Source of the DNA: Bradyrhizobium sp. Y36
GTDB taxonomy: Bacteria; Pseudomonadota; Alphaproteobacteria; Rhizobiales; Xanthobacteraceae
Direction: 5' to 3'
Length of the DNA stretch: 64,000 nt
Assembly: GCF_002531575.1 (NCBI RefSeq)
Contig: NZ_NWTI01000004.1
Location: 350,164-414,163 of the forward strand
The notes under the pieces are model-generated. The model had not been told where the DNA came from and did no database searches. It worked only from the letters and a program-made list of their open reading frames with translations. Within the stretch, counting starts at the first letter, position 1, and each line of letters opens with the position of its first letter. This document shows positions 24,936 to 33,079 of this stretch, piece after piece. The position numbers and the translations under genes are program-made.

Positions 24936-25370
24936 ATGGCCTCGGTCATCCAGCCCACCCACCCGCAGCTCGCCGTCAGCGCCGCGATTTTCCGCGACGG
25001 CCAGGTGCTGCTGACCCGCCGGGCCCGCTCGCCCGCCAAGGGCTTCTATTCGCTCCCCGGCGGCCGGGTCGAATTCGGCGAATCGCTGCACCAGGCCCTC
25101 ACGCGCGAGGTCGACGAGGAGACCGGGCTCGACATCGCGATCGTCGGCCTTGCCGGCTGGCGCGAGGTGCTGCCGGCCGCGCCCGACGCAGGCCACTATC
25201 TGATCATGTCGTTTGCCGCCCGCTGGGTGGCCAGGGAGCCTTCCCTCAACGACGAGCTCGACGACTATCGCTGGATCGCGCCCGACGCCCTGGCGGGCCT
25301 CGGTGACCTCAGGCTGACCGGGGGGCTGGAGGAGGTCATCCAGTCCGCTGCGCGGCTGATCGGGGCCTGA
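24936..25370 (+). CDS. Nudix hydrolase
   Basis: 144 aa. A complete Nudix box GGRVEFGESLHQALTREVDE followed by ETG (about residues 43-65) matches the G-x5-E-x7-R-E-U-x-E-E-x-G-U consensus. The N-terminal LAVSAAIFRDGQVLLTRRARSPAKGFYSLPG is typical of ADP-ribose/NTP-type Nudix enzymes. Substrate not predictable. It lies in a possible unit with the upstream unknown gene (18 bp). Confidence 0.9.
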   Translation: MASVIQPTHPQLAVSAAIFRDGQVLLTRRARSPAKGFYSLPGGRVEFGESLHQALTREVDEETGLDIAIVGLAGWREVLPAAPDAGHYLIMSFAARWVAREPSLNDELDDYRWIAPDALAGLGDLRLTGGLEEVIQSAARLIGA

Positions 25371-25439
25371 CCCGAGCCGCCGGGCTCACCGGCTCGCCTA
25401 CCTTGCGTCGTCAGCCCCGAGGAGGCATACACCCCGCCG

Positions 25440-25817
25440 ATGTCCACGCGATTTCTGGCCATTTTTGCCCTGATTCTCGCCTGCGCCTCGGCGCCCACCC
25501 GGGCCCAGGACGTGGCGGCGCCGTTTGACGCCGATTTGCAGCGGCTGGCCGAGATCCTCGGCGGCCTGCACTATCTGCGCGGCATCTGCGGGGCCAACGA
25601 GGGCAACAAATGGCGCAACGAGATGCAGGCGCTGATCGATGCCGAAACCCCCTCCGGAGAGCGCCGCACCCGCATGATCGCCGGCTTCAACCGCGGCTAT
25701 AACGGCTTTCAGCAGACCTATCGGAGCTGCACGCCCGCTGCGACGGTCGCGATCCGCCGGTATATCGAGGAAGGCTCGAAGATCTCGCGGGATCTCACGG
25801 CGCGTTACGCGAACTGA
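25440..25817 (+). CDS. TIGR02301 family exported protein
   Basis: 125 aa. Signal peptide residues 1-22 (ALILACASAPTRA|QD). The mature part matches the alphaproteobacterial family TIGR02301: LQRLAEILGGLHYLRGICG, NKWRNEMQALIDAE, RTRMIAGFNRGYNGFQQTYRSC, with two conserved Cys (in RGICG and YRSCT) that could form a disulfide. Function unknown; probably periplasmic. Confidence 0.88.
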   Translation: MSTRFLAIFALILACASAPTRAQDVAAPFDADLQRLAEILGGLHYLRGICGANEGNKWRNEMQALIDAETPSGERRTRMIAGFNRGYNGFQQTYRSCTPAATVAIRRYIEEGSKISRDLTARYAN

Positions 25818-25854
25818 AATACCTCTCCGTCAGCCAAACCCGGAACTGTAAATT

Positions 25855-25966
25855 CCTCATCCTGAGGAGCGCGGAACGCGCGTCTCGAAGGATGAAAGGC
25901 CCATCCGCGGCAACGGGGGCCTGCATGGTTCGAGACGCGTGCTTCGCACGCTCCTCACCATGAGGG
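25855..25966. repeat. palindromic intergenic repeat, family F (CCTCATCCTGAGGAGC)
   Basis: Arms CCTCATCCTGAGGAGCG and GCTCCTCACCATGAGG, with inner GCGTCTCGAA/TTCGAGACGC pair. 112 bp, between two plus-strand genes. This type is very frequent in Bradyrhizobium/Rhodopseudomonas genomes (general knowledge). Confidence 0.85.
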
Positions 25967-26109
25967 TTTGGCGACGGGAACCCTGTCATCGACTTTGTTC
26001 ACAGCCGTTAACCGTTCTTAAAGATGTGGCCTAGCGGGCGTTAATACGCGTGCTACACCTCTCGCACAGCGCATCGCCGTGGATCGCGCCCCAGCCCTGA
26101 TCGAGTTTC

Positions 26110-26376
26110 ATGAGCCAGCCGATTTCCTACGCACCCGACCGCGCGCCGCTGCCCGATCACGAGCAGAAGCAGGCCGCACTGAGTTATCTCAACGAGGCTT
26201 GGGCCGAAGCGCGCCACGAGGGCGTCGACGGCGACTGCCTGGCGCAGGCGAGCCTGTTTGCGGCCTTTGCCGAGCTCGTCGGCACCTATGGCGAGGACGC
26301 GGTCGCCAAGTTCGTCGAAGGCTTTCCCGGCCGCATCCGCAACGGCGAATTCTCGGTCGACATCTGCAGGCAGTAG
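26110..26376 (+). CDS. small hypothetical protein
   Basis: 88 aa, starts MSQPISYAPDRAPLPDHEQ. Predicted helical and soluble, with ALSYLNEAWAEARHEGVDGD and FAAFAELVGTYGEDAVAKFVEGFPGRIRNGEFS. No known domain. Start supported by position only (no clear ribosome-binding site). Followed by a GC hairpin at 26393-26411. Confidence 0.7.
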   Translation: MSQPISYAPDRAPLPDHEQKQAALSYLNEAWAEARHEGVDGDCLAQASLFAAFAELVGTYGEDAVAKFVEGFPGRIRNGEFSVDICRQ

Positions 26377-26392
26377 CACCTTCCGAAAATGA

Positions 26393-26411
26393 CCCCGCCA
26401 CGCGGGCGGGG
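26393..26411. terminator. GC-rich hairpin, possible terminator
   Basis: CCCCGCC-ACGCG-GGCGGGG, 7-bp stem and 5-nt loop, 16 bp after the stop of the 88-aa gene. No T-run follows, so terminator strength is doubtful. Confidence 0.4.
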
Positions 26412-26567
26412 CCAGTCAACGGATGAATGACTTTGCAAAGCGGATTTGGCGAAAGGCTTCGCGAAGCCTGCCGCGTTTATCGCACGGAAGCCGCTTTCAG
26501 CGGACAAGCATTAGTCTCGTCGCCATCGGGAGATGTTCCCGCCGCGCTCGGGAACGTGCTCTCTCCC

Positions 26568-26888
26568 TCACGGCTCGACCTTGAGCGTCGCCTTCATGTT
26601 GGGATGATAGCGGCAATAATAGTCGATCGTTCCCGCCTTCTTCAGAATTGACGCCGCCGATTTTTTCGGCGGCAGCGTCACGTCGAAGTCGCCGTTTTTC
26701 GCCGTGGCGGTGTGGGCGAAGACATCCTTGTTGATCCAGGTGATGGTGTCGCCGACCTTGGCCGATATCTCGGCCGGTGAGATCACGAGGTTCTCCATCG
26801 TGATCTCGATCGTCGCGGCACGCGCCGGGACGACAAGGGCCGCGACGACAAGCGCGATGGAAATCGAAAACAGCCGTCCCGACCGCAT
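26568..26888 (-). CDS. exported cupredoxin (plastocyanin-like)
   Basis: 106 aa. Signal peptide residues 1-24, then a cupredoxin fold. All type 1 copper ligands are visible: His59 (VFAHTA), Cys92, His95 and Met98 (YCRYHPNM). Such periplasmic blue-copper proteins carry electrons or copper; a FixM/amicyanin-like role is possible. It lies 11 bp downstream of a DUF4142 gene in the same direction and probably belongs to a unit with it and perhaps the ECF sigma factor. Confidence 0.92.
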   Translation of the reverse strand: MRSGRLFSISIALVVAALVVPARAATIEITMENLVISPAEISAKVGDTITWINKDVFAHTATAKNGDFDVTLPPKKSAASILKKAGTIDYYCRYHPNMKATLKVEP

Positions 26889-26899
26889 CCCACCACTCC

Positions 26900-27430
26900 C
26901 TATTTCAGCTCGGCCGCGACGTGCTCGGCGTGCTGCTGATGGCCCTGGAAGATCTTCAGGCCGGTCTGCAGCAGGCTCTTCAGCTCGGCATTGCTCGCCG
27001 ACGGAATCAGCTGGGTCTCCAGTGCGCCGTTGACCGCCTTGTGGTAGGCGACCTCGTTGGCGACATAGGCCTTGTCGAAGGCGGCGCCGTCCAGCTTGTC
27101 GAGCTCGGCCAGCTTGTCGCTCGCCTGCTTCGACAGCGCCTTGCTGGTGTCGTTGTCTTCAGGGGTGACATTCAGCTTCTTGACCAGCGCGAGCGCCTGC
27201 TTGTTGACCGCTTCATGGTCGCGCAGCATGTCCTCGGCAAACGCCTTGACGTCCTTGCTCTTCGCCTTCTTCTGCGCCTGCTTGGCGGCGTTGATGTCGA
27301 TCACGCCGGCCGTGTAGGCGATGTGGGCGATCTGCGGATCGGTCGGCTTGTCGGCAGCGCAGGCGCCTTGCAGCGCGGGGCTCGACAACAAAATGGCCGC
27401 GGCGAGCGCGGCGCTCCAACGGATGAACAT
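26900..27430 (-). CDS. exported DUF4142 protein
   Basis: 176 aa from the ATG at 27430, chosen because GGAG precedes it by 9 nt. Signal peptide about residues 1-26, then a ferritin-like all-helical DUF4142 domain: FAEDMLRDHEAVNKQALALVKKLNV and KAYVANEVAYHKAVNGALETQLIP, with the conserved H and E residues of the helices. These proteins are linked to periplasmic stress tolerance (family knowledge). Upstream is an ECF sigma gene 92 bp away; downstream a cupredoxin after 11 bp. Confidence 0.9.
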   Translation of the reverse strand: MFIRWSAALAAAILLSSPALQGACAADKPTDPQIAHIAYTAGVIDINAAKQAQKKAKSKDVKAFAEDMLRDHEAVNKQALALVKKLNVTPEDNDTSKALSKQASDKLAELDKLDGAAFDKAYVANEVAYHKAVNGALETQLIPSASNAELKSLLQTGLKIFQGHQQHAEHVAAELK

Positions 27431-27522
27431 GGTTTGACACTCCTGTGCTGCCGGACGCATCGCCGGCACGTTGCTTCACAGGAATTGGATGGGCGTTTCG
27501 CGCAAACGTTCCCGAAAAAAAA

Positions 27523-28215
27523 TTACGCGCCAACGCCAAGGCGTCTGAGCACCGCCTCGGTCAGGCGCTCGCAACGCTGCCCGGCGAACGGAAATGCGTC
27601 CATCACGACGGGGCCGATCTTCTTCTCGACGTTCTCGCGCAGCAGGGCGCGCGCCCGATGCAACCGCGTCTTGACGGTCTCGGGCTTGATGCCGAGCAGC
27701 TCGGCCGTCTCCTCCATGCTCATGGCCTCCATCACCCGCGCGATGAAGACCATGCGGTAGACGTCGGGCAATTCGTCGACCGCGTGCTCGACGACACGCT
27801 GGATCTCGCGTTGGGCCATGGATCTTTCCGGATCGGTTGCGGCGGACGAAAGGGGAAACCGGATGATCTGGGCTTCGAGCACCGCCTCCGGCACCGATCC
27901 CAGTTCGACGTGCGGCTTCCGACTGCGCAGGCGCCCGAGCGCTTCGTTGATCGCGATGCGCGACAACCAGGTCGAGAGCCCGGCTTCACCCAGAAAACCG
28001 TCGAGATGCGTGAAGGCGCGGACATAGGTTTCCTGCACCACGTCCTCGCTCTCGCTGTCGTTGCGCAGGATGCCGCGGGCGAGCCGGTAGAGCCTGCGGT
28101 TGTTGGCCTGCATGATCTCGCGGAGTGCGGCCTCGTCACGGCGCCGCGCGCGGTCGATCAGCTCGGCCTCTAATGGCCTGGCGCCGGCGGACAGGCCGGC
28201 TGCGGTCGCTGGCAT
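27523..28215 (-). CDS. ECF-type RNA polymerase sigma factor
   Basis: Sigma-70 family ECF factor, 230 aa from the ATG at 28215 (AAGGGA 6 nt upstream); an in-frame ATG at 28248 would add 11 residues. Region 2 is visible as EIMQANNRRLYRLARGILRNDSESEDVVQETYVRAF (about residues 45-80) and region 4 as LPDVYRMVFIARVMEAMSMEETAELLGIKPETVKTRLHRARALLR (about 155-200). No adjacent anti-sigma gene. It may control the DUF4142-cupredoxin genes downstream. The C-terminal extension (VEKKIGPVVMDAFPFAGQRCERL) is typical of rhizobial members. Confidence 0.93.
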   Translation of the reverse strand: MPATAAGLSAGARPLEAELIDRARRRDEAALREIMQANNRRLYRLARGILRNDSESEDVVQETYVRAFTHLDGFLGEAGLSTWLSRIAINEALGRLRSRKPHVELGSVPEAVLEAQIIRFPLSSAATDPERSMAQREIQRVVEHAVDELPDVYRMVFIARVMEAMSMEETAELLGIKPETVKTRLHRARALLRENVEKKIGPVVMDAFPFAGQRCERLTEAVLRRLGVGA

Positions 28216-28329
28216 GGCGGGTCCCTTGTCTCCATTGGTTCCGGACATTGGATGCAGGCCCAGCGGAAAGGTTCCCGGATTTTCTCGCCCTGATCTTACC
28301 CTCTCCGCCAGGGCCGGGTGAGACAGATC

Positions 28330-29199
28330 CTAATCCGTCTCGATCGGCAGCGCCGGGTCTCGCGCCCACTCGCCCATGGAGGCGTCATACAGCGTCAGCC
28401 TGTCGTAGCCGAGCTGGGCCAGCAGGAACAGATCGATCGTCGCCGAGATGCCTCCGCCGCAATAGAGAATCACGGTCTTGTCGCGCGTGACACCGGCCGC
28501 GGCGAATTTGGCTTCGGCGTCGGCGAGTGTCGTCAGGGTCTTGTCGGCATTGGTGAGCGTGGCCGCGGGAACGTTGACGCTGCCGGGAACGCGGCCGGGC
28601 CGGCCGTAGCGGCTCGGCTCGAGGCCGCGATGAAACTGCGGCCCGAGGGCGTTGACGATGACGGTCGCGGGATCGCCGATGCGGGCCGCCACGACGGTCT
28701 TGTCGACGAAGAAGCCGGCGCGCGGCGCGGCCTTGAAGGTCGTGGTCGGATAGCCCTTCGGTGCGCCCGCCTCGATCGGCCGCCCCTCCTCCTTCCATTT
28801 GTCGAGACCGCCATCGAGCACACGGGCATCGACGCCGAGCGCGCGCAGCATCCACCAGAACCGCGTCGACCACATCATGGTGCCGATGCTGTAGAGCACG
28901 ATGGTCTTGCCGGCATCGAGGCCGTGACGGCCAAAGGCGGCTTCGAGCTGGGCGACGTCGGGCATCATGAAGAACTGCGGTGACGAGACGTCGGAGAACT
29001 CGCCCTGCAGATCGAGGAAATCGGCGCCCGGGATGTGGCCGGCCGCGAAGGTCTTGTCGCCGGGCACGGCACGATACGGCACGTCGCTGCCGGGTGGGAC
29101 CGGCTCGTTGTACGTGGTGCAGTCGTAGAGGCGGAGATTGGGATCGCCGAGCATGGCGGCGAGCTGCTCGGTGGTGATGAGGGCTGACGGTTGGGACAT
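28330..29199 (-). CDS. rhodanese-type sulfurtransferase (3-mercaptopyruvate type)
   Basis: 289 aa from the ATG at 29199, which has GGGGGGAG in front. Two rhodanese domains: an inactive N-terminal one (YSIGTMM where the Cys loop should be) and a C-terminal one with active Cys247 in YCGGGISAT. The loop CGGGIS resembles CG[ST]G[VI]T of SseA-type mercaptopyruvate sulfurtransferases, which move sulfane sulfur to cyanide or thiols. A perfect 16-bp palindrome lies 54 bp upstream. Confidence 0.92.
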   Translation of the reverse strand: MSQPSALITTEQLAAMLGDPNLRLYDCTTYNEPVPPGSDVPYRAVPGDKTFAAGHIPGADFLDLQGEFSDVSSPQFFMMPDVAQLEAAFGRHGLDAGKTIVLYSIGTMMWSTRFWWMLRALGVDARVLDGGLDKWKEEGRPIEAGAPKGYPTTTFKAAPRAGFFVDKTVVAARIGDPATVIVNALGPQFHRGLEPSRYGRPGRVPGSVNVPAATLTNADKTLTTLADAEAKFAAAGVTRDKTVILYCGGGISATIDLFLLAQLGYDRLTLYDASMGEWARDPALPIETD

Positions 29200-29252
29200 T
29201 GCTCCCCCCAATTTGACCTTGCGCTTCGTGGCACACTGTCAGTGCTCGCCTA

Positions 29253-29268
29253 GTGCGCAATTGCGCAC
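29253..29268. promoter_or_regulatory. perfect 16-bp palindrome upstream of sulfurtransferase
   Basis: GTGCGCAATTGCGCAC is a perfect dyad, 54-69 bp ahead of the sulfurtransferase ATG. It is not part of the neighbouring repeat and looks like an operator; the regulator is unknown. Confidence 0.5.
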
Positions 29269-29277
29269 AGGGGCGGG

Positions 29278-29362
29278 CAATCCAGTATTCCAGAGGCGGC
29301 AGTCGCATCAACCAACTATCGCCGCGGCGTACTGGATGCCCCGGTCAAGCCGGGGCATGACA
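29278..29362. repeat. partial palindromic repeat, family G (ACTGGATGCCCCG)
   Basis: Right arm ACTGGATGCCCCGG...GGGGCATGAC matches the arm of the complete element at 52752-52853; the left arm keeps only the CCAGTA end, so this copy has lost its outer left arm. Confidence 0.7.
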
Positions 29363-29388
29363 GTTGAGCAAGAAGCCGAAGTTAGTGC

Positions 29389-30723
29389 CTACGGCTTCAG
29401 CGTCTCCAAAAACCGCACCGCCTCGCCCTGCGCGGGCGTGATCAGCTCGCCCTGCCACATCACGCGGCGGCCGCGGATGAAGGTGCCGACGGGCCAGCCG
29501 GTGACGCGCAACCCGTCGTAAGGCGTCCAGCCAGCCTTCGACGCCACCCATTTGTTGGTGATGGTCTCGCTGCGCTTGAGATCGACGATGGTGAAATCGG
29601 CGTCGTAGCCTGCCGCAATGCGGCCCTTGCAGGCCATGTTGTAGAGGCGCGCGGGGCCGGCGCTGGTGAGGTCGACGAACCTTGCCAGCGACAGGCGGCC
29701 TGCATTGACGTGATCGAGCATCAAGGGCACCAGCGTCTGCACACCGGTCATGCCGGAGGGCGAAGCCGGATAGGTCTTCTGCTTCTCTTCCAGCGTATGC
29801 GGGGCGTGGTCGGAGCCGAGCACGTCGATGATGCCCTGCTCGATGCCGCGCCAGATGCCGGCACGATGATCGGCGCCGCGCACCGGCGGATTCATCTGCG
29901 CCAGCGTGCCGAGCTGCTCGTAGCATTCGGGCGCGACCAGCGTGAGGTGATGCGGCGTCGCCTCACAGGAGGCGACGTCCTTGTGGTCGCGCAGAAACTC
30001 GATCTCTTCCTTGGTCGAGATGTGCAGCACGTGGATGCGCTTGCCGGTCTCGTGCGCGAGCTTGACCAGGCGCTGCGTCGCCATCAGCGCCGCGGTCTCG
30101 TCGCGCCACACCGGGTGCGAGCGCGCATCGCCCTCGATGCGCAGCGATTTGCGGTCGTTGAGCCGATATTCGTCCTCGGCATGGAACGCGGCGCGGCGGC
30201 GGATCACCTGGAAGATGCGGCGCAGGCTCTCGTCGTCCTCCACCAGCAGCGCGCCGGTGGACGAGCCGATGAACACCTTGACGCCGGCGCAGCCCGGCGC
30301 GCGCTCCAGCACCGGCAGATCCTGCACGTTCTCGCGGGTGCCGCCGATGAAGAAGGCGAAATCGCAATGCATGCGGTGATGGGCGCGCTTCACCTTGTCG
30401 GTGAATTCGGTCTCGGTCACCGTCAGCGGCGAGGTGTTCGGCATCTCGAACACGGCGGTGACGCCGCCCATCACGGCGCTGCGCGAGCCGGTCTCAAGGT
30501 CTTCCTTGTGCTCCAGCCCGGGCTCGCGGAAATGCACCTGCGTGTCCATCACGCCGGGCAGGATGTGCAGGCCCTTGCAGTCGATGATCTCCGCGGCCGA
30601 AGCCTGCGACAACGGGCCCAGTTCGGCGATGCGGCCTCCGGTGATGCCGATATCGCGAACATTCTCGCCGTCCTGGTTGACGACGGTGCCGTTCTTGAGG
30701 ATCACATCGAAGCGCTGGGTCAT
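29389..30723 (-). CDS. dihydroorotase-like amidohydrolase with altered first metal ligand
   Basis: 444 aa, amidohydrolase superfamily, closest to class I dihydroorotase (third step of pyrimidine synthesis). Visible site residues are Lys149 (GVKVFIGSSTG, the carboxylated-Lys position), His181 (FHAED), His234 (HVLHIS), Asp305 (GSDHAPH) and NPPVR (278-282). The first metal motif, normally His-x-His, reads QVHF (Gln62, His64) in PGVMDTQVHFREPG. Divergent from ygfZ across a 101-bp spacer. Probably annotated pyrC in databases; given the Gln substitution I leave the symbol empty. A hydantoinase/allantoinase-like activity is the alternative. Confidence 0.85.
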   Translation of the reverse strand: MTQRFDVILKNGTVVNQDGENVRDIGITGGRIAELGPLSQASAAEIIDCKGLHILPGVMDTQVHFREPGLEHKEDLETGSRSAVMGGVTAVFEMPNTSPLTVTETEFTDKVKRAHHRMHCDFAFFIGGTRENVQDLPVLERAPGCAGVKVFIGSSTGALLVEDDESLRRIFQVIRRRAAFHAEDEYRLNDRKSLRIEGDARSHPVWRDETAALMATQRLVKLAHETGKRIHVLHISTKEEIEFLRDHKDVASCEATPHHLTLVAPECYEQLGTLAQMNPPVRGADHRAGIWRGIEQGIIDVLGSDHAPHTLEEKQKTYPASPSGMTGVQTLVPLMLDHVNAGRLSLARFVDLTSAGPARLYNMACKGRIAAGYDADFTIVDLKRSETITNKWVASKAGWTPYDGLRVTGWPVGTFIRGRRVMWQGELITPAQGEAVRFLETLKP

Positions 30724-30824
30724 GGCTGAGGGCCTCTCTCATCCCCAAGCGCAGGGCTCGAGGTCTTGTCGTTTATGCCTCGCGGGCTTACGTTCCGGAG
30801 CACCATGTCGCAAGAGATTTTCGC

Positions 30825-31700
30825 ATGAAATCAGCGTTTCTTCCCGACCGGGGCGTCGTCAAGGTCGCGGGCGAGGATGCGCGCAACTTCCTCAACGGCC
30901 TGGTCACGACCGACGTCGACAGGCTGAAGCCGGGCCTGGGGCGATTCGGCGCGCTGCTGACGCCGCAGGGCAAGATCATCGTGGATTTCCTGATCACCGA
31001 GGTGCCCGCAGGCCATGGCGGCGGGTTCCTGATCGACTGCCCGAAAGCGCTGGCCGAGGGGCTCGCCACCAAGCTGAAATTCTACAAGCTGCGCGCCAAG
31101 GTCACCGTGGAAAACCTCGATCTCGGCGTGCTCGCGGCCTGGGACGGCCAGCCTGCGGCGCAGCCGGACCTCGCCTTCACCGACCCGCGCAACGAAGCGC
31201 TCGGCATCCGCATCCTGATCCCCGAAGACCTCAAGCAGAAGCTGTCCGATCTCATCGGCGCCGATCTGGTCGATGCGGCGGACTACGAGGCGCACCGGAT
31301 CGCCCTCGGCGTGCCGCGCGGCGGGCTCGACTTCATGTACAACGATGCGTTCCCGCACGAGACCAACATGGACCGCCTCGCCGGCGTCGATTTCGACAAG
31401 GGCTGCTATGTCGGCCAGGAGGTCGTCTCGCGCATGCAACATCGCGGCACCGCGCGCACGCGCAGCGTGAAGGTGCTGCTCGACGACTTCTCGCCGGAGG
31501 CCGGCGTCAGTGTCATGGCCGGCGACAAGTCCGTCGGCACCATGGGCTCGTCGGCGCAGGGCAAGGGCATTGCCCTGGTGCGCATCGACCGGGTTGCAGA
31601 GGCGCTCGATGCCGGCCAGCCCCTCACCGCCGGCGGCCTCGCGTTGCAGCTGGCAGACCCTGACGTCGTCCGTATCCCTGCGAAACAGCCCACCGCATGA
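30825..31700 (+). CDS. ygfZ: YgfZ/CAF17-like folate-binding protein
   Basis: 291 aa, GcvT-like fold. The diagnostic motif KGCYVGQE with Cys is present (in FDKGCYVGQEVVSRMQHRGTA, split here), as are LPDRGVVKVAGEDARNFLNGL and TPQGKII at the N-terminus. The family helps folate-dependent maturation of certain Fe-S enzymes such as the MiaB/aconitase group. It overlaps tag by 4 bp (ATGA), so it heads a tightly coupled three-gene unit. Confidence 0.93.
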   Translation: MKSAFLPDRGVVKVAGEDARNFLNGLVTTDVDRLKPGLGRFGALLTPQGKIIVDFLITEVPAGHGGGFLIDCPKALAEGLATKLKFYKLRAKVTVENLDLGVLAAWDGQPAAQPDLAFTDPRNEALGIRILIPEDLKQKLSDLIGADLVDAADYEAHRIALGVPRGGLDFMYNDAFPHETNMDRLAGVDFDKGCYVGQEVVSRMQHRGTARTRSVKVLLDDFSPEAGVSVMAGDKSVGTMGSSAQGKGIALVRIDRVAEALDAGQPLTAGGLALQLADPDVVRIPAKQPTA

Positions 31701-32323
31701 GCCGAGCCCCCCGCCTGCATCCCGACGGAAAGACCCGCTGCCCCTGGCCGGGCGATGATCCGCTCTATGTCGCCTATCACGACACCGAATGGGGGGTGCC
31801 GGAATATGACGACCGCGCGCTGTACGAGAAGCTGATCCTCGACGGTTTCCAGGCCGGCCTGTCCTGGATCACCATCCTGCGCAAGCGCGACAATTTCCGC
31901 AAAGCTTTCGACGATTTCCAGCCGGAGAAGATCGCGCGCTACACCGACAAGAAGGTGCATGCGCTGATGAACGACGCCGGCATCGTGCGCAACAAGGCCA
32001 AGATCGACGGCACGATCCTCAGTGCGAAGTCCTATCTCGACATCATGGAGAAGGGTCCGGGCTTCTCGAAGCTGCTGTGGGACTTCATGGGCGGCAAGCC
32101 CAAGGTCAACAATTTCAAGACCAGCGCGAGCGTGCCGGCCTCGACGCCGCTGTCGATACAGATCTCGAAAGAGCTGTCCTCGCGCGGCTTCAAGTTCGTC
32201 GGCCCGACCATCGTCTATGCCTTCATGCAGGCGACCGGCATGGTCAACGACCATCTGGTCGACTGCCACTGCCACGCGACCTGCAGCAAGCTGCAGCGCA
32301 AGCCGCGCCTCAAGACCAAATGA
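31697..32323 (+). CDS. tag: DNA-3-methyladenine glycosylase I
   Basis: 208 aa. Removes 3-methyladenine from alkylated DNA. The family's zinc snap residues are visible: Cys15 (TRCPW), His29 (AYHDTEWG) and the C-terminal HCHATC cluster; DTEWGVPEYDDRALYEKLILDGFQAGLSW and the helix-hairpin region DFMGGKPKVNNF are typical. ATGA overlaps couple it to ygfZ upstream and to the HD-domain gene downstream. Confidence 0.95.
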   Translation: MSRAPRLHPDGKTRCPWPGDDPLYVAYHDTEWGVPEYDDRALYEKLILDGFQAGLSWITILRKRDNFRKAFDDFQPEKIARYTDKKVHALMNDAGIVRNKAKIDGTILSAKSYLDIMEKGPGFSKLLWDFMGGKPKVNNFKTSASVPASTPLSIQISKELSSRGFKFVGPTIVYAFMQATGMVNDHLVDCHCHATCSKLQRKPRLKTK

Positions 32324-32934
32324 GCGCGAGGAAGACGGCGCACGGCGCGGAGTCCCGCGCCTGGCAGCGCATGCTGTCGGGCCGGCGGCTCGATCTGCTC
32401 GATCCCTCCCCGCTCGATGTCGAGATCGCCGACATCGCGCATGGGCTGGCGCGCGTTGCGCGCTGGAACGGCCAGACCACCGGCGCGCATATCTTCTCGG
32501 TGGCGCAGCACACCCTGCTGGTGGAGACCGTGCTGCGGCACGAGATGCCGCGCGTGGACCAGCGCATGCGGCTCGCCGCGCTGCTGCACGATGCGCCCGA
32601 ATACGTCATCGGCGACATGATCTCGCCGTTCAAGGCCGTGCTCGCCGGCAACTACAAGGCGGTGGAGAAGCGCCTGCTCGGCGCCATCCATATCCGCTTC
32701 GGCCTGCCGCCGGACTTGCCGGAGGAGATCACGCAGGCCATCAAGGCCGCCGACCGCGGTGCGGCCTATCTGGAGGCGACCGAGCTGGCCGGCTTCAGCG
32801 CCGCCGAGGCCAAGCGCCTGTTCGGCAAGGACCCCGGCCTCGCCGACAGCGTCCGCCGCGACTACCTCACGCCCTGGACCGCGGCGCGGGCGGAGAAGCA
32901 GTTTCTGGAGCGGTTCGGCGCGGTGTTCGCGTAG
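32320..32934 (+). CDS. HD-domain phosphohydrolase, YfbR-like
   Basis: 204 aa from the ATG at 32320, which overlaps the tag stop (ATGA). HD metal motif: His64 (FSVAQHTLL) and His90-Asp91 (LAALLHDAPEYVIGDM), plus the later AADRGAAYLEATEL acidic segment. The VARWNGQTTGAHIFSVAQHT segment is close to the YfbR/YfdR 5'-deoxynucleotidase group. A nucleotide-pool or repair-related role fits the coupling with tag but is inferred. Confidence 0.88.
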   Translation: MSARKTAHGAESRAWQRMLSGRRLDLLDPSPLDVEIADIAHGLARVARWNGQTTGAHIFSVAQHTLLVETVLRHEMPRVDQRMRLAALLHDAPEYVIGDMISPFKAVLAGNYKAVEKRLLGAIHIRFGLPPDLPEEITQAIKAADRGAAYLEATELAGFSAAEAKRLFGKDPGLADSVRRDYLTPWTAARAEKQFLERFGAVFA

Positions 32935-32946
32935 GCGTCATCCCTT

Positions 32947-33043
32947 CGTAGGGTGGGCAAGGCGAGGCGTGCCCACCAAACCGGCGAGCTGCACGCAATT
33001 GCGAGACGGTGGGCACGGCGCTTTGCGCCTTTGCCCACCCTAC
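32947..33043. repeat. palindromic intergenic repeat, family A
   Basis: Arms CGTAGGGTGGGCAAGGCG and CGCCTTTGCCCACCCTACG, 97 bp, between the HD gene and the phosphatase gene. Confidence 0.87.
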
Positions 33044-33079
33044 GGGCGCTCGCTATAATCAGCGGCAAAAAGGTTCGCC

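Noticed and set aside
26423..26584. 53-codon plus-strand frame after the 88-aa gene
   Set aside because: Arg/Ser-rich chance frame, overlaps the 3' end of the cupredoxin gene and lacks a convincing ribosome-binding site.
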